Part shown: positions 22,854-34,074 of the stretch, piece by piece
Layout: each line of letters opens with the position of its first letter
Position numbering within the stretch: position 1 is the stretch's first letter
Source of the DNA: Desmodesmus armatus
Taxonomy: Eukaryota > Chlorophyta > Chlorophyceae > Sphaeropleales > Scenedesmaceae
Reading direction: 5' to 3'
Assembly: GCA_007449985.2 (NCBI GenBank)
Contig: VIIQ02000116.1
Coordinates: 90,729-154,728, forward strand
DNA length: 64,000 nt
Made by a program: the position numbers and the translations under genes
Notes under the pieces: model-generated
Told to the model about the DNA's origin: nothing
The model's input: the letters and a program-made list of their open reading frames with translations, nothing else
The model's database searches: none

Positions 22854-23785
22854 CGGCTCTGCAAAGTTTGACACTTGTGTGACACATGCTTAAGCGGCAC
22901 TACAACAACCCGCTCACGGAAACAAGCCAAGACAGCACTTCACCACATGACAGCTGCAGGCAACCGCACAAGTGCATGGGACCATAAGCTGCAACCAGCA
23001 GCAGCGCTGCCAGCGCCATGGGCCATGGCCAAGTCAAGCCAGCTACAAGTAGCTGCTACCATCACCTTCACCTGCAGGAACTTGCTGGCACCAACCCTGC
23101 TGCAAACCTCCCCAGACATTACCACTAGCTGCATGGACCCGACACTACTAGTGTGATACACACCCAGGACAGCGGCTGCTGGTTTGACTCAAGTGGCTAT
23201 CGATAGCCACTTATAGATATCACGCCTCAGCGTATGCATAGTCTGTCACTTGTCAGATTAGCAAGCAATGCCGCTGTGATCCTTCGTGGTTGTCATCAGA
23301 CTTGGCAGCAGCAGCAGCAGCTGCTGTGCGCCTGCAAGGTTGCTGCATCTGGTAGCAGCAGTGGGCCCATCATCAGGGGCCTGCACAGACAGCAAGCCAA
23401 AGGCAGAACAGCCAACAGGGTTGCAGTCAGCAGAGCTGTTTGCTCTGTAACCAACATGACAAGTGTGGCAAATGCAGGACATAGCGCAAGCAGGTGCTCG
23501 GATCTGCAAGCAAGCCATCTTGCAGGAAATACAATTGAATGCCCCTCCTTCTAGCAGTGATGCACTGCAGGCAGATACTTCTGCCAACTGAAGTACTGCT
23601 TGTAGCAGTACCTTAGTGTGCCAGTTGGCTAACATGCCCTGTTGGCCTGATAACTAGTGTAGCATGTAGAGCCTACAACAAAACTGTCACAGAGGTAAGT
23701 CACTCTTTCTGCTGACATGAGAAAGCCTACTTTTGCTTACCTCACTAAGCCACTCTGCGAGCAGCAGCTGACCAGGAGGCTGCCT
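22854..23785. other. stretch without a supportable gene
   Basis: Open frames on the minus strand (22940-23161 and 23258-23635) are hydrophobic but cannot be joined to anything. Just 3' of LRR gene 1 (about 23752-23785) the minus strand reads GAAGGCAGCCTCCTGGTCAG, close to a segment inside LRR gene 2 (27210-27230), so a fragment of another LRR copy may be present. Confidence 0.35.
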
Positions 23786-25090
23786 TCAATCGATGGGGTT
23801 CATGATGCTGTCCCAGAGGCAGGTCACCAGTCGCAAGCCAGGCCGCTGCTCCAGTGGAGCCAGCTCCTCTTCACTGTACTGCAAGGAGTGCATGTCAAGG
23901 CCTTGCAGCCCTGGGCAGCAGCTGATAAGGCGGCTGCCGTCAGGGGCTTCTGCTGGCTCGCCCGAGGGCTCTTTCACCCTTGAGATGAAGAGTGCTTGCA
24001 GGTGCGGCAGCTGCCTGCCGGTGGGGAACATGTGCTGCCACACCCCTGCCGGCAGCGTGCAGCCGCTGATGTCAAGGCGCTGCAGCTTGCTGCTGGCTGT
24101 CAGGGCTGAGAAGGCTGCTGCAGGAGGGTTGCCGTCCTCAACCGCTGTCAAGCTTTCAATCAGATCCAGGTGTGTCAGCTGCTGCAGGTGCTGCATGTGT
24201 GACAGCAACTCTGACACCCCTGCTGCATGGCCTGCTATGCTGCAGCGCCTTATGTCCAAATGCTGCAGCCGCGTCTTACCGGCAAGGACACCAGGTACTA
24301 CTTCACCCGGCAGCTGTAGGCGTGTGAGGAGGCACATGCCTGACAGCATCTCAGCAGTGATGCTTGATGCCTCACGTGATTGAACCCGCAAGTCAACCAA
24401 CCGGGTCAGCCCCTGCAAGGGCTTCAGCGTAACGCTGCCGAGGGGCCGACTGCACAGCAACCAATCTCCCGTGAGCTCAAGGTAAGTGAGCAGCTGCAGC
24501 CCCGTCAAGATCCTTGTTGGGAAAGAGATGCTGATTTCACGCCCCGCGGTTCGAGGGTGATCTACAGCGAGGTGCTCCAGCCCCGGTAGCAGCTCCAATG
24601 CTGCTTCGAGCCCCTTGCTCCCATCAAGCAGCGTGCAGCTTCTGAGCTCCAGCTGCTTGAGGGGCATCCCAGCAGCCCCCAGAATACCCTCCCAATTGTA
24701 ATGTGGGTGCAGCTCCACCCCAGGGTTGTGCAAGTCCAGGGTGGTGTACAGCTGCAGGTCAGCACGCCGCAACACCAGGCTGGTAAGCTGCAGGACGGGT
24801 GGCAGGTGGTGCAGGTATATTGTGAACACATGGCCCCGCAGGTTCAAGCTGTCTATGTGCTGGCCATGCCTGGACATGTATGGCAGCAGGCTCTGGTCCA
24901 CAGTGTGAAAGTCGTCAATGACGGTTTCGAGGCTGCGCAGTGCCATCCCGGCTGCCTGGTGCAGCCTGCTGTGGGCCCTCGCAGCACTGAACAGGCTGGC
25001 TGGGTCGTCTGTCAAGCATTCTAGCACTGGCACCAGGCAGGGGTTTGGCAGCTGCAGCAGCGTGGTTACAGGCCCCTCCTCCTCCTCCAT
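23786..25090 (-). CDS. F-box-like leucine-rich-repeat protein 1, C-terminally short
   Basis: Single visible coding exon of 434 codons from ATG 25090. Residues 10-45 are F-box-like (LPNPCLVPVLECL, then SLFSAARAHSRLHQAA). The rest carries irregular leucine-rich repeats of the type LxxLxxLxLxxCxL, including the family block FSALTASSKLQRLDI and GVWQHMFPTGRQLPHLQ. F-box/LRR proteins normally select substrates for ubiquitination, but here the F-box match is weak and that role is inference. Compared with its three neighbours it stops soon after LAPLEQRPGLRL and lacks the last repeats and the separate C-terminal exon (EPVWRQ.LxxH). A CAG acceptor directly precedes the ATG, so a 5' UTR intron is likely. 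It forms a divergent pair with LRR gene 2. Confidence 0.8.
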   Translation of the reverse strand: MEEEEGPVTTLLQLPNPCLVPVLECLTDDPASLFSAARAHSRLHQAAGMALRSLETVIDDFHTVDQSLLPYMSRHGQHIDSLNLRGHVFTIYLHHLPPVLQLTSLVLRRADLQLYTTLDLHNPGVELHPHYNWEGILGAAGMPLKQLELRSCTLLDGSKGLEAALELLPGLEHLAVDHPRTAGREISISFPTRILTGLQLLTYLELTGDWLLCSRPLGSVTLKPLQGLTRLVDLRVQSREASSITAEMLSGMCLLTRLQLPGEVVPGVLAGKTRLQHLDIRRCSIAGHAAGVSELLSHMQHLQQLTHLDLIESLTAVEDGNPPAAAFSALTASSKLQRLDISGCTLPAGVWQHMFPTGRQLPHLQALFISRVKEPSGEPAEAPDGSRLISCCPGLQGLDMHSLQYSEEELAPLEQRPGLRLVTCLWDSIMNPID

Positions 25091-26182
25091 CCTGCGGCAA
25101 GCAAGGAAGGTATGGTCTGCATTTTGTTACACGCGTATGCCTGCAAAAAAGATTTGGAAGCTCGAGTGGTGCTGAACATAGATAAAATGTGCACTTTGTT
25201 TTCTTGGTTGGTGAGCGGTGACAACAGCAGCAGCCCAGAGCAGCAGACACCACATAACTGAGTTTGCACCGAGGCTACTCCCTTACCTGACACAACAGTA
25301 CTAGCGGTCTTTTATTACTGTTAATAGCTGGAATAGAAGTTGACGGCCTGCTGATGACCAAGGGCACTATGATGTGCGCGGGAGACCGTAAGGCGGCGTA
25401 GTCACGTTCTGCAAGAGGCTTATCTTTTTATGTATGCTTTTAGAAAACTGTATCGTCTTCAGAGAGCTCCAATACGCTGCTTGCTGCAGAAGATGCAGGG
25501 ACCATGCCTTGCCAAGTTGGGGCGCTTCATTGGCTGCATCGCAAGCGGAGCGCGTTCACCCGCCAATTGAATGACGCTTAATCTGGCTTAATAATGTATT
25601 TACAGTGCTTGTAGCGCCAAACACAAAACCATGACGTAATGCATCCAGCCATCCAAGGGTGAAGTTCGGGTGAAGGTCGGGTCAAGGCCTTCTCCTAGGT
25701 CTGGCCGTTGAGAAGGCAGAATGAAGCCCGTTCCGCCCATGAACGGTGTATGCGATGTTCGTTTGGCACACAAGCATGTTCAACGTACATCATCGGCAGC
25801 ATATGCTCGGGATCCCTTGTGGTCAGTGACACATCCCCTTGGTGCAGCCCCTGCTACAGTGTAGTGGCACCAGCAGAAGCTACTGTATATCCACAGCACG
25901 CCCTACTTGAACCTTGTGGAGTAGATCATCCAGCCGCGGCTTGGCTCGACTTGCAGAGGGTTACCTTTCATCAGCCAACACCACACACTTCAACGTCGCC
26001 AATGCAGTGGCTCTGCTGGCCATGCAGGTAGGGCATGCATTCCACATATACATTGTTCATACACGCCGTGACCATGAAACAGCAGCATCCGTGGTGAAGC
26101 TCCATGCACGTGTCACTCGCACAGCTATGGGAGTGACTCAGACCACTCATGCAACACAACTTCGTTTGGGTCCTGCTACAGG
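25091..26182. promoter_or_regulatory. divergent promoter region between LRR genes 1 and 2
   Basis: About 1.1 kb separates the 5' ends of two oppositely transcribed LRR genes, so both promoters and their 5' UTR introns must lie here. No specific element could be identified. Confidence 0.45.
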
Positions 26183-28099
26183 GTGGGCAGGCAGGAGTCA
26201 ACGTCCTTGCTGGATCTGCCTCAGACACCTGACACAGTGTCCTTGGTAGACCTGCCAGAACCCTGTCTGATGGCAGTGCTGCAGTGCTTGGCGGATGACA
26301 CTGTATGGGGCCAGCGCAGTTTGTTCAGCGCTGCCAGGGCTCACAGCAGGCTGCACCAGGCAGCAGTAGCAGTACTGCGTAGCATCACAGCAGAAGTGAG
26401 GCAGCAGAAGCAGGTAGACCAAATGCTGCAGTACCTACGCACACACAGCCATGTTGACAGCATCAGTCTGCGAGGCCTCCCATATTGGCAAGCGTCAGCA
26501 AGTGGCATGAAGCTGAACCTCAAAAAGCTGCTCGCCTTTGGCCAGCGGCACAATAAGGAAGCTGGGCAAGCAGTCCTGCGTCAACTGCCACCAGATCTGC
26601 AGCTGCGCAGCCTGCGGCTGGGGAGCGTGGGAGTGCAGCTGCAGCCGGGGGGAGGCTTCCAGGGTGTGCTGGGGTGCGGGGTAGCAGGCTTGACAAGGCT
26701 GCAGCTGCAGTTTTGTGAGCTGTTGGATGCAGTTAGTGATGAAGAGGAAGCCTGGGGCCCTGTACTGGGGCCAGCACTCCTGACACTCCCTCCTGGTCTC
26801 ATGCACCTCAGCATCTGCATAGTTGACGCATACAGTGGAAAAAGAAGAAGCATGCAGCTTGATCCTGGTGTTTTGGCTGCCACAACCCAGCTGCAGCACC
26901 TATCCCTGCACCAAGCCATAGCTGGTGGTGCTGCAGGGATTGCGCAACTGCTGTTCCATCTACAGCAGCTGCAGCAGCTGACACACCTGGAGCTGTCAGA
27001 ACTGCGGGCAAGCCGATCCAGCCCCCCAGCAGCTGCCTTTTCAGCCCTGACAGCAAGCAGCAAGCTGCAGCAGCTTGAGCTTGATAGGTGTGTGCTGCCA
27101 GCAGGTGTGTGGCAGTACATGTTCCCTGCAGGCAGGCAGCTGCCACACCTGCGTACATTGAGCATCTCAGGCATCATCACGGCGCAACCTTTCACCCAGG
27201 CGACATCCCCTGAAGGCAGCCTGCTTGTCAGCTGCTGCCCTGGTCTGCAGTTCCTGTACATGAACGACCTGCAGCATAGTGCAGACCGGCTGGTCCCACT
27301 GCAGGGTCTAAGCAAGCTGCACACACTGTGCTTGGCTGTGCCAAAGTATGGCTGCCCAACAGATGGCTACACAGGGGAACTTCTGGGGGTCTCATGTCAG
27401 CTGACGCAGTTGAAGCAGCTGGAGTTTGGTTGCAGTCACAAGGCAACCTTTGCCTCCGAGGGGCTGCTGCTGCAGCTAACACAGCTGAAGCAGCTCACCT
27501 TGCTGGATTATTTGGCCCCATACGATGGCAACGTACCACTGAGTAGTGTGAACCCTACAGGACATTGCTGTAGTTTCTGCCTATGTTCCAAGGTGAGCCT
27601 GCTAGTTGAAATCTCAGTTTCGGCACTGATAGTACTGCTAGTAGCTACTGGACTGTCTTCTGCACCTGGGCGTGGCTTTCCCAAAGCCGTGTTTGGCAAA
27701 GCAATCTGACACCTGCCATACACATGTCACATGTTTTGCTGCCGTGCTGAGTTTGACAGCGGGGTCGACCGGTGACATGACTGGAATTCAGGGATCATAT
27801 GATCTTGCTTCAAGCTTCATAGTATGCATCTTCATGAGGATGCCGCCATGAGCGGCCATACCTGGCTTCCTTGAGCTTCATGCATTGTAATATGCCACGC
27901 CGGCTTACTGACCCATGGTGTACACCTTCTGTGGGCTCAGATTGTAAGAACTGCTGCTGCTGCTGCTGCCTGCTGCTTCCGTGACTGTTTGCTCTGGCAG
28001 TCTGGAGAAGAGCCTGTGTGGCGCCAGCTGCTGCGGCTCCACTTGAACCACAGCAACCCTGAGGTGGCACAGCAAGCAGCCTCAGCACTGGCAGAGTGA
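26183..28099 (+). CDS. F-box-like leucine-rich-repeat protein 2, start codon in doubt
   Basis: The main exon runs from about 26182 to a donor at 27548 (CTGAGTAGT|GTGAAC) or 27593 (AAG|GTGAGC). A final exon, 28001-28099, encodes SGEEPVWRQLLRLHLNHSNP and ends at TGA, homologous to the last exons of LRR genes 3 and 4. The N-terminus is F-box-like (SLVDLPEPCLMAVLQCLADD, FSAARAHSRLHQAA), followed by LRRs with the family block FSALTASSKLQQLEL and GVWQYMFPAGRQLPHLR. In the sister genes the exon opens CAG|G-ATG; here the aligned position reads CAG|G-GTG and no in-frame ATG lies nearby. Either initiation is from an upstream exon, or the ATG has mutated and the gene is decaying. A longer read-through version would end at 27707. 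Confidence 0.72.
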
Positions 28100-28166
28100 C
28101 AGTGGGTTGGAAGGGTGTGTGGTGCCAGTGACAGGTTACATGCTGGTGCCAACACTGTTGGCCGCC

Positions 28167-28228
28167 AACAATCAGTAGTGGCAGCCGGGCTGGCAGCAGC
28201 ACACTACTGATTGTTGATCAGATCAACA
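28167..28228. repeat. nested inverted repeats downstream of LRR gene 2
   Basis: AACAATCAGTAGTG (28167-28180) is the exact reverse complement of 28202-28215, with a 21-base loop. Overlapping it, TGTTGATC-A-GATCAACA (28212-28228) is a perfect palindrome. It lies about 70 bases after the LRR gene 2 stop and could fold in the 3' UTR, or be a small mobile-element remnant. Confidence 0.85.
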
Positions 28229-29142
28229 ATCAGGTGGCACCCCCCAGCGAGAAGGGTTTATGAGGATTGTCACAATATGGCCATGTAGTGCATTGAGCCA
28301 TTGGTCAATGTCAATACTTGGCAACTGGTTGGTAGCAGCAGAGACCAGGGGCCCCGGCAGGATGCCAATTGTGGGTGAATTTGGGTTTTGTGGGGTCCTT
28401 GACATGTGCGCCTGTGCAAACATGTCATACTGCGTGTGCATTGATGCAGCATATTCTGCAACAAGCTGGTCGTCAACAAGTAGGCAAGGAGAGTGGTTGG
28501 ATGTTCATGCATTTGTGCCTTGTGCCCAGTTGTCAACAGGAGAGGCTATTCAAAGCTTGAAGCTCTGAGTTGTGCAAGAGCGCTGGATGTGCTGCTTCAT
28601 CGAATGATGAAAGACGGGATCTTTCCTGAGCCAAATCCATGTTTGGCAAGGTGGTTGATGATACCTCTTGGTGTGGAATCATGCCTTACAGCGGCGAGTG
28701 AGCACGTTGTGTGTATAGCATGTTGCTGGGAATGCTGCATCCCGGATACAGGGGTCTCTCTGGTGAAGGCACATAGATGGCAACTGGGCCCTGAGGTGCT
28801 GAAGCTGAGGTGCTGAAGGTCACAAGTTTGTTGCAGCCACAAGATAGAAGGCCTTTGCAATGACAGTGCACTTCCCTTTTTGTTTGGGAGAGTTCCACGA
28901 AGCATGTGTGGCCAACAGCAGCGTGCTCAGCATGTCCAGCAAGGCACAAAAGTGTCACACTAGCTATACAGCATCACCACTTGTAGGCTGCACTGCCATC
29001 TGGGCACACCAGATCTGCAAACAACATCACGATCGACATACGTGTGTGGGTGTGCACACCCATGTAGCTGCTAGCGGGCTAGTAAATGCCCTGCACAGAC
29101 TTATGGAAGTACTACAAACAAAATCACTCAAGTTTTGGGGGG

Positions 29143-29189
29143 AAATCACTCAATTGGTCAAAAGTGGGGGAAATCACTCGATTGGTCAA
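29143..29189. repeat. two-copy direct repeat, 28-base period
   Basis: AAATCACTC(A/G)ATTGGTCAA occurs at 29143-29161 and 29171-29189, each preceded by a G-rich run. No coding context was seen. Confidence 0.85.
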
Positions 29190-29547
29190 CAGTGGTGCCA
29201 CCACTGGCATATCATTGCTGGCCGCCAGTGCGCCGCTGGACAGCAGGAGCTGTGACATGCCTACAAAACTTGCTACAGTCTTGTAGCACAGTACAGATAT
29301 GGGGGGTAAACCCTCAACCTCCGCACAAGCAGAGCGAGCTCGGTACCCTTGTGCTACTAGACAGTAGCTCAGGTCAGTTGTACAACATGTGAGGGTGATT
29401 GAAACCACCTGCCCGCCAAGCCAGTCGTCATTTTCAAAACCCTGTATTTCTGGCGGTCTGCCAAGCACCAACCAATGGCAATCCTGATGACAGCTACCCC
29501 CATAGGTTGCATTGCACTCTCAAGTTGCTGTGCCGGGCAAAAGGACG

Positions 29548-31410
29548 TCACCAGTGACACTGATTCAATGCTATGTCTGCCTGCCACGCCACGTCAAAGT
29601 CGCTGTGTTCAAGGTGGTGCAGCAGCACTTGACGCCACACAGGCTCATCACCTGCGGCCTGCACATGCACAGCAAGACAAGCAACAGGTGCGGTCCCAGT
29701 CCGACTGCCAGGCTGGCAGAGGGTGTTGCAAACTGGTCCTGTTGCATCCAAATGCGCATTTATTGCAGCGGCTGCCATACTGCAGATTGATAGATTGCCA
29801 TACTGGTGGCACCATAGCCATTGCATGCAAGTAGGCTGGCGACCCAATAGACCCAGGTTGTGGCTCTGCCAACAAATGACTTGTAGCACATGCTCTAGAC
29901 AATCACGACAGCAGCCGCAAGTGCCAAACACCTATGGCGGAAGCTGTCACAGTGTGCCGCAGCGAACCCACCTTGCTGAGCAAGCTCAACTCCCTGCGCG
30001 TGCCGTCCAAGGGCCCTGTGTAGGTCAGCCCCTGCAGACGCTTGAGCTGTGTCAGCTGCAGCAGCAGCCCATCCGCAGTTTTGGGTGCACGCAGCTCCAG
30101 CTGCCTCAGCCCGGTCAGCTGGCACACCTTGTCTAAACCCTCTCCAGCACCGCTGCTTGAATCGTCCACAGAGCCCAATAGCAGTGTGCGGAGCCTGCTC
30201 AGCTTCTGCAGTGGGGCCAGCAGCTGAGCACTGTCCTTCAGCCCCCGCACGCCCAAGGACCGCAGGCCAGGGCAGCAGCTGACAAGGCAGAGGCCATCAG
30301 GGGCTGCAGCAAAACCGCCTTCAGGCTGCTTGACCCATGATATATGCAGTGAGCGCAGCTGTGGAAGCTGCCTGTCTGCTGGGAACATGTGCTGCCAAGC
30401 ACCTGTTGGTAGGCTGCACCAGCTTACATCAAGGTGCTGCAGCTTGTTGCTCACTGTCAGGGCTGAGAAGGCTGCTGCAGGAGGGTTGAAATTGTCAAAG
30501 CCATGCAAGCCATCTGCCAGAGCAAGGTGCGTCAGCTCCTGCAGTTGTAACAACAGCTGTGTAGCTACTTCTGGCCCATCAATGAATCCACAGCTACCTG
30601 AGAGGTCAAGGTGTTGCAGCCTTGTCTTGCCAGCTAGGGCGCCTGGCTCAACCAGCAGCATGCCTTCCACACTCAACACCACAAGTTGTGTGAGATGACA
30701 TGCACCCGACAGCATGGCGGCCGAAATAATGTGCTCCTCATCATCATTCCCAAGCATACGTGATGGTGTGAGTCGAAGCTCCAAGTCAGCCAGCTTGGTC
30801 AAATCCTGCAAGGGCTGCAGGGCCATCGCAGTATGTGCAGGGCTCAGCAGCCTCATCCTGTCTAGTTCGAGGGACGTGGCTGCGGCAGCCCCTGCAAGAT
30901 GCCTTGGAAGAAGCTGCCCAGATCCAAGTCGTCAAGGCTGAGGTGCTGCAGCCCCTGCAGCAGGGGCAATGCTGCTGCCAGCCCTCTGATACCATCCAGG
31001 AAGTTGCAGCGATAGAGGCGCAGCTCCTTGAGGGGCAGGCCAGAAGCCCCCAGCACACCTTGCGCCCCCTGTCCCCGCTGCAGCTGCAGGTTCAGATTGT
31101 CAAGGCGCAGGCTCGTCAGCTGTTGAAGGTCGGGGGCCAGCTGACGCAGGCTGCCCCCTTCACCCAGGCCTAGCAGGTTGATGCTGTCGATGTGCTGGCC
31201 ATGTTTGGAGAGGTACATCAGCACGCTATCAGCCACCTGCTGTTGGTTGACGTCCGCGGTGATGGTGCTGAGCACCGCTGCTGATGCCTGCTGCAGCCTG
31301 CTGTGGGCTCTGGCCGTGCTGCACAAGCTGGCTGGGTCATCTGCCAAGCACTGCAGCACTGCCAGCAGGCAGGGGTCTGGCAGGTCTATCAAGGACGTAA
31401 GATGAGACAT
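29548..31410 (-). pseudogene. F-box-like leucine-rich-repeat protein 3, frame broken by one base
   Basis: The minus strand starts at ATG 31410, directly after a CAG acceptor. The first part (31410 to about 30880) has the F-box-like opening SLIDLPDPCLLAVLQCLADD and LRRs. Near 30878-30879 the frame shifts: the first frame stops within a few codons, while LRRs resume in another frame (SLELDRMRLL) and run to a donor at 29971 (LLSK|GTGGGT). The last exon, 29658-29548, gives AAGDEPVWRQVLLHHLEHSD and a TGA stop. By comparison with its paralogues a single base is missing in the LxxLxxLxL repeat; both flanks are otherwise well preserved. It is called a pseudogene for the visible break, but similar one-base losses elsewhere in the window make an assembly error equally likely. 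Divergent partner of LRR gene 4. Confidence 0.7.
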
Positions 31411-32272
31411 CCTGTTGCAAGAAGGCCCGGAGCAGTATGTTTGGGACGTATCATCAGTCATGCTTGCAGCTTTCCTTTGGCTTGCTGGGTCTTGCTGCTC
31501 CGGCAGTGGTATCTGCTGTTGTGCCTGTGCATCTGTGTGTGCAGGTGCCCTTCAGTGCCACTAATTGCTGCCACAATCCGCATGGCTGTCTGCATGCATG
31601 GCAGCTTTCGCACAGCTAGTTGTACATCATTTCTGTACGTGCGCTGTGCAGCAGCAGCAAAAGCTCAACACAACTTGCTGCTCACCAGCTGGTGCTGTTC
31701 ACTTCACGTCAACTTCTTCACAGACTTCAGGTTCCTCCTAGCTGTCCAATTTGTCTTGCTTGACACACCAAGCTCTGCAGCTGTCGGTTGGTTTGAGTTG
31801 CTGTCCTGCCGCACTACTGTAGTTGCCAGCAGGGAAGACTGTGATATTCATGGACGTGATGATCTTGAACATTGACCTTCTAGCTCCATTTTTGCTATGA
31901 ATGCCTGAGGGATGCTCTGTGCCAGTGTGCAGGCAGGGTTCATGTCACATGACTAACCGCTCTGACAGCCAAACTCAGTGCTACCAGTTGGGCCAACTGG
32001 TAGAAACTGCCAGGGAGTTACTGCATAACGTCCACGAACACCACACAACAACAAGGTCTTCTTACAACTCAAGCAGCAGACTGTACGTAATCAATTCAAG
32101 CATTGCTGTTGCCTGGCACCACGTGGTGCACCTGCTGCTGTACAGTCGACTGAAGTTCGATAGCGGACAGGTGATCACCCCATGAACGTTGCCCCTTCAC
32201 TATCCGCAGTGTTGCATACATGCTATCGGATTCAAAGCCTTACATCTAGTGCTGTGCTTCTGCTGTTGCAGG
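31411..32272. promoter_or_regulatory. divergent promoter region between LRR genes 3 and 4
   Basis: About 0.86 kb separates the two start codons. It must hold both promoters and the non-coding first exons implied by the acceptors at each ATG. No specific motif was recognised. Confidence 0.45.
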
Positions 32273-34074
32273 ATGGCACACGCCAGGACAGTGTCCCTGG
32301 TGGAAGTGCCAGACCCCTGCCTGCTGGCAGTGCTGCAGTCCTGTGCTGCTAACCCAGCCAGCTTGTGCAGTGCTGCTAGGGCACATAGCAGGTTGCACCA
32401 AGCAGCTGTGCTGGCGTTCAGCAGCCTCAGCACAGCATGCATGAAACGGCAACGCCAGGTTGACAGCCTGTTGCTGTACCTCTTCAAGCATGGACAGCAT
32501 GTTGACAGCATGCGCATCCATGGTGTTGTGGAACATCCAGTCAACCTACCCCAGCTGGCCCCCAACTTGCAGCTCACCAGCCTCCAGTTCCATAAGATGA
32601 CACTGCAGCTGCAGACTGAGGAATGTCAGGGCGCGCTGGTGCTTGCTGCGCTGCCCCTCAAGCAGCTGCAGGTCACCGATTGTGTGCTGGTTGGCGGGTC
32701 AAAGGGGCTGACAGTGGCGCTGTCGAAGCTGCCTAACCTGCAGTACTTGAGCATCAGCAGAATCTATCGTGGTATCAGGCGCTTCTCCGGCATATCTCTT
32801 GCAGTGCTGGCAGAGCTGCAGCAGCTCACGTACTTGAAGCTGGAGAAGTTACTGCCCCTGCCCCCTGGTCTGGACGCACCCTTCCTGCAGCCCCTGCAAG
32901 CCCTGACACGACTGATTGACTTGCACATCAAGTTTGACAAGAGTTGGGCTTCTGCGGATCACACCCTTGATGCTGGCATGTTGTCAGCCTCGCACCACCT
33001 CACATGTCTTGTGCTGGAATCAGCCTGCAACAGTGTTGTGCTGGGACCAGGTGCCATTGCGGACAAGACAGAGCTGCAGCACCTGAGTTTGAAGCTGGGC
33101 AGCCTTTCGGGCGGTCCAGCAGGGGTGGCGCAGCTGCTGTCAGAGCTGCAGCATCTGCAGCAGCTGACACACCTGGACCTGCAGGGCAGCATGCAGGCTA
33201 CCACTGACAACCCTCCTGCAGCAGCCTTCTCAGCCCTCACAGCCAGCACCAACCTACAGCACCTCAACATCAGCAAGTGCACGCTGCCAGCAGGCGTATG
33301 GCAGCACATTTTCCCACGGGCTGGTCAGCAGCTGCCGCGCCTGCAGGAGCTGGACGTCTCAGGCATCTGGCTGCCCTCAGGCGATTTTGCTGCAGCCCCT
33401 GACGGCAGCCGCCTTGTCAGCTGCTGCCCTGGCCTGCGGTCCCTGGGGATCCAATCCTTGCAGGGCAGTGCCGAGCAGCTGGCGCCTCTACGGGAGATGA
33501 GTGGTTTGCGCACCCCGTCGCTCACCCTTACTACTTACCAGCGTAAGAACCAAGTGCTGGAGCTGGTCGCGTCGCTCAAAGGGCTGAGGCACCTCAGTGT
33601 GTGTGCTCTGGGCGTATCTGACAAGCTGATCCTACTGCAACTGACGCGTCTGAAGCACCTGACAGGGCTCAGCTATGACGGGCACCTGAGTGGCGCGCTG
33701 ACAAGGCTGGAGTTGAGCAGTACGGTAGGTTTTGAGCCCTGCAAGGCCTGCACAATTGTGATGGCGAGCCACTTGTTACATGCTGCTGATCACTGGGTTG
33801 CTGGTAGCCCACTGCAGAAGCGCACAAGCTAACGCCTGGCATGCATGTGTCTGTCTGTTTTTGCTATCAACGCTGCTTGTAATATGAACATCCCATTGCT
33901 GCTTCTGTGTTGGCTTTGCAGGATCCTGCTGACGAGCCTGTATGGCGTCAAGTGTTGCGTAACCACCTTGACCATCGCAACCTAGAAGTGGCACAGCAGG
34001 CGGCGGCAGCACTGTCAGAGTCACTGCTACTGCGGGAACCTCCTGTAACAGCAGCTGAGAGTGTTGTGGGCTGA
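32273..34074 (+). CDS. F-box-like leucine-rich-repeat protein 4, intact
   Basis: Exon 32273-33724 (ATG directly after a TGCAG acceptor, ends at ACG|GTAGGT) and exon 33922-34074 (DPADEPVWRQVLRNHLDHRN, TGA stop) join in phase 0 to 534 residues. It opens with an F-box-like segment (SLVEVPDPCLLAVLQ, then SLCSAARAHSRLHQAA). About a dozen irregular LRRs follow, with the family block FSALTASTNLQHLNI and GVWQHIFPRAGQQLPRLQ, and SRLVSCCPGLRSLGI near residue 390. It is the only one of the four cluster members with clear start, frame and C-terminal exon all intact, so it serves as the reference copy. TGTAA occurs near 34644, a possible poly(A) signal. Binding partner and substrate are unknown. Confidence 0.85.

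Larger units (their letters stand above)
28100..29547. other. gene-free stretch between convergent LRR genes 2 and 3
   Basis: This region holds the 3' ends of the two convergent genes. No exon was recognised. It contains an inverted repeat (28167-28228) and a 28-base-period direct repeat (29143-29189). Confidence 0.5.

Noticed and set aside
30001..30300. Plus-strand open frames opposite LRR gene 3 as a separate gene
   Set aside because: The antisense strand carries clear LRR repeats with family blocks; the plus frames have none.
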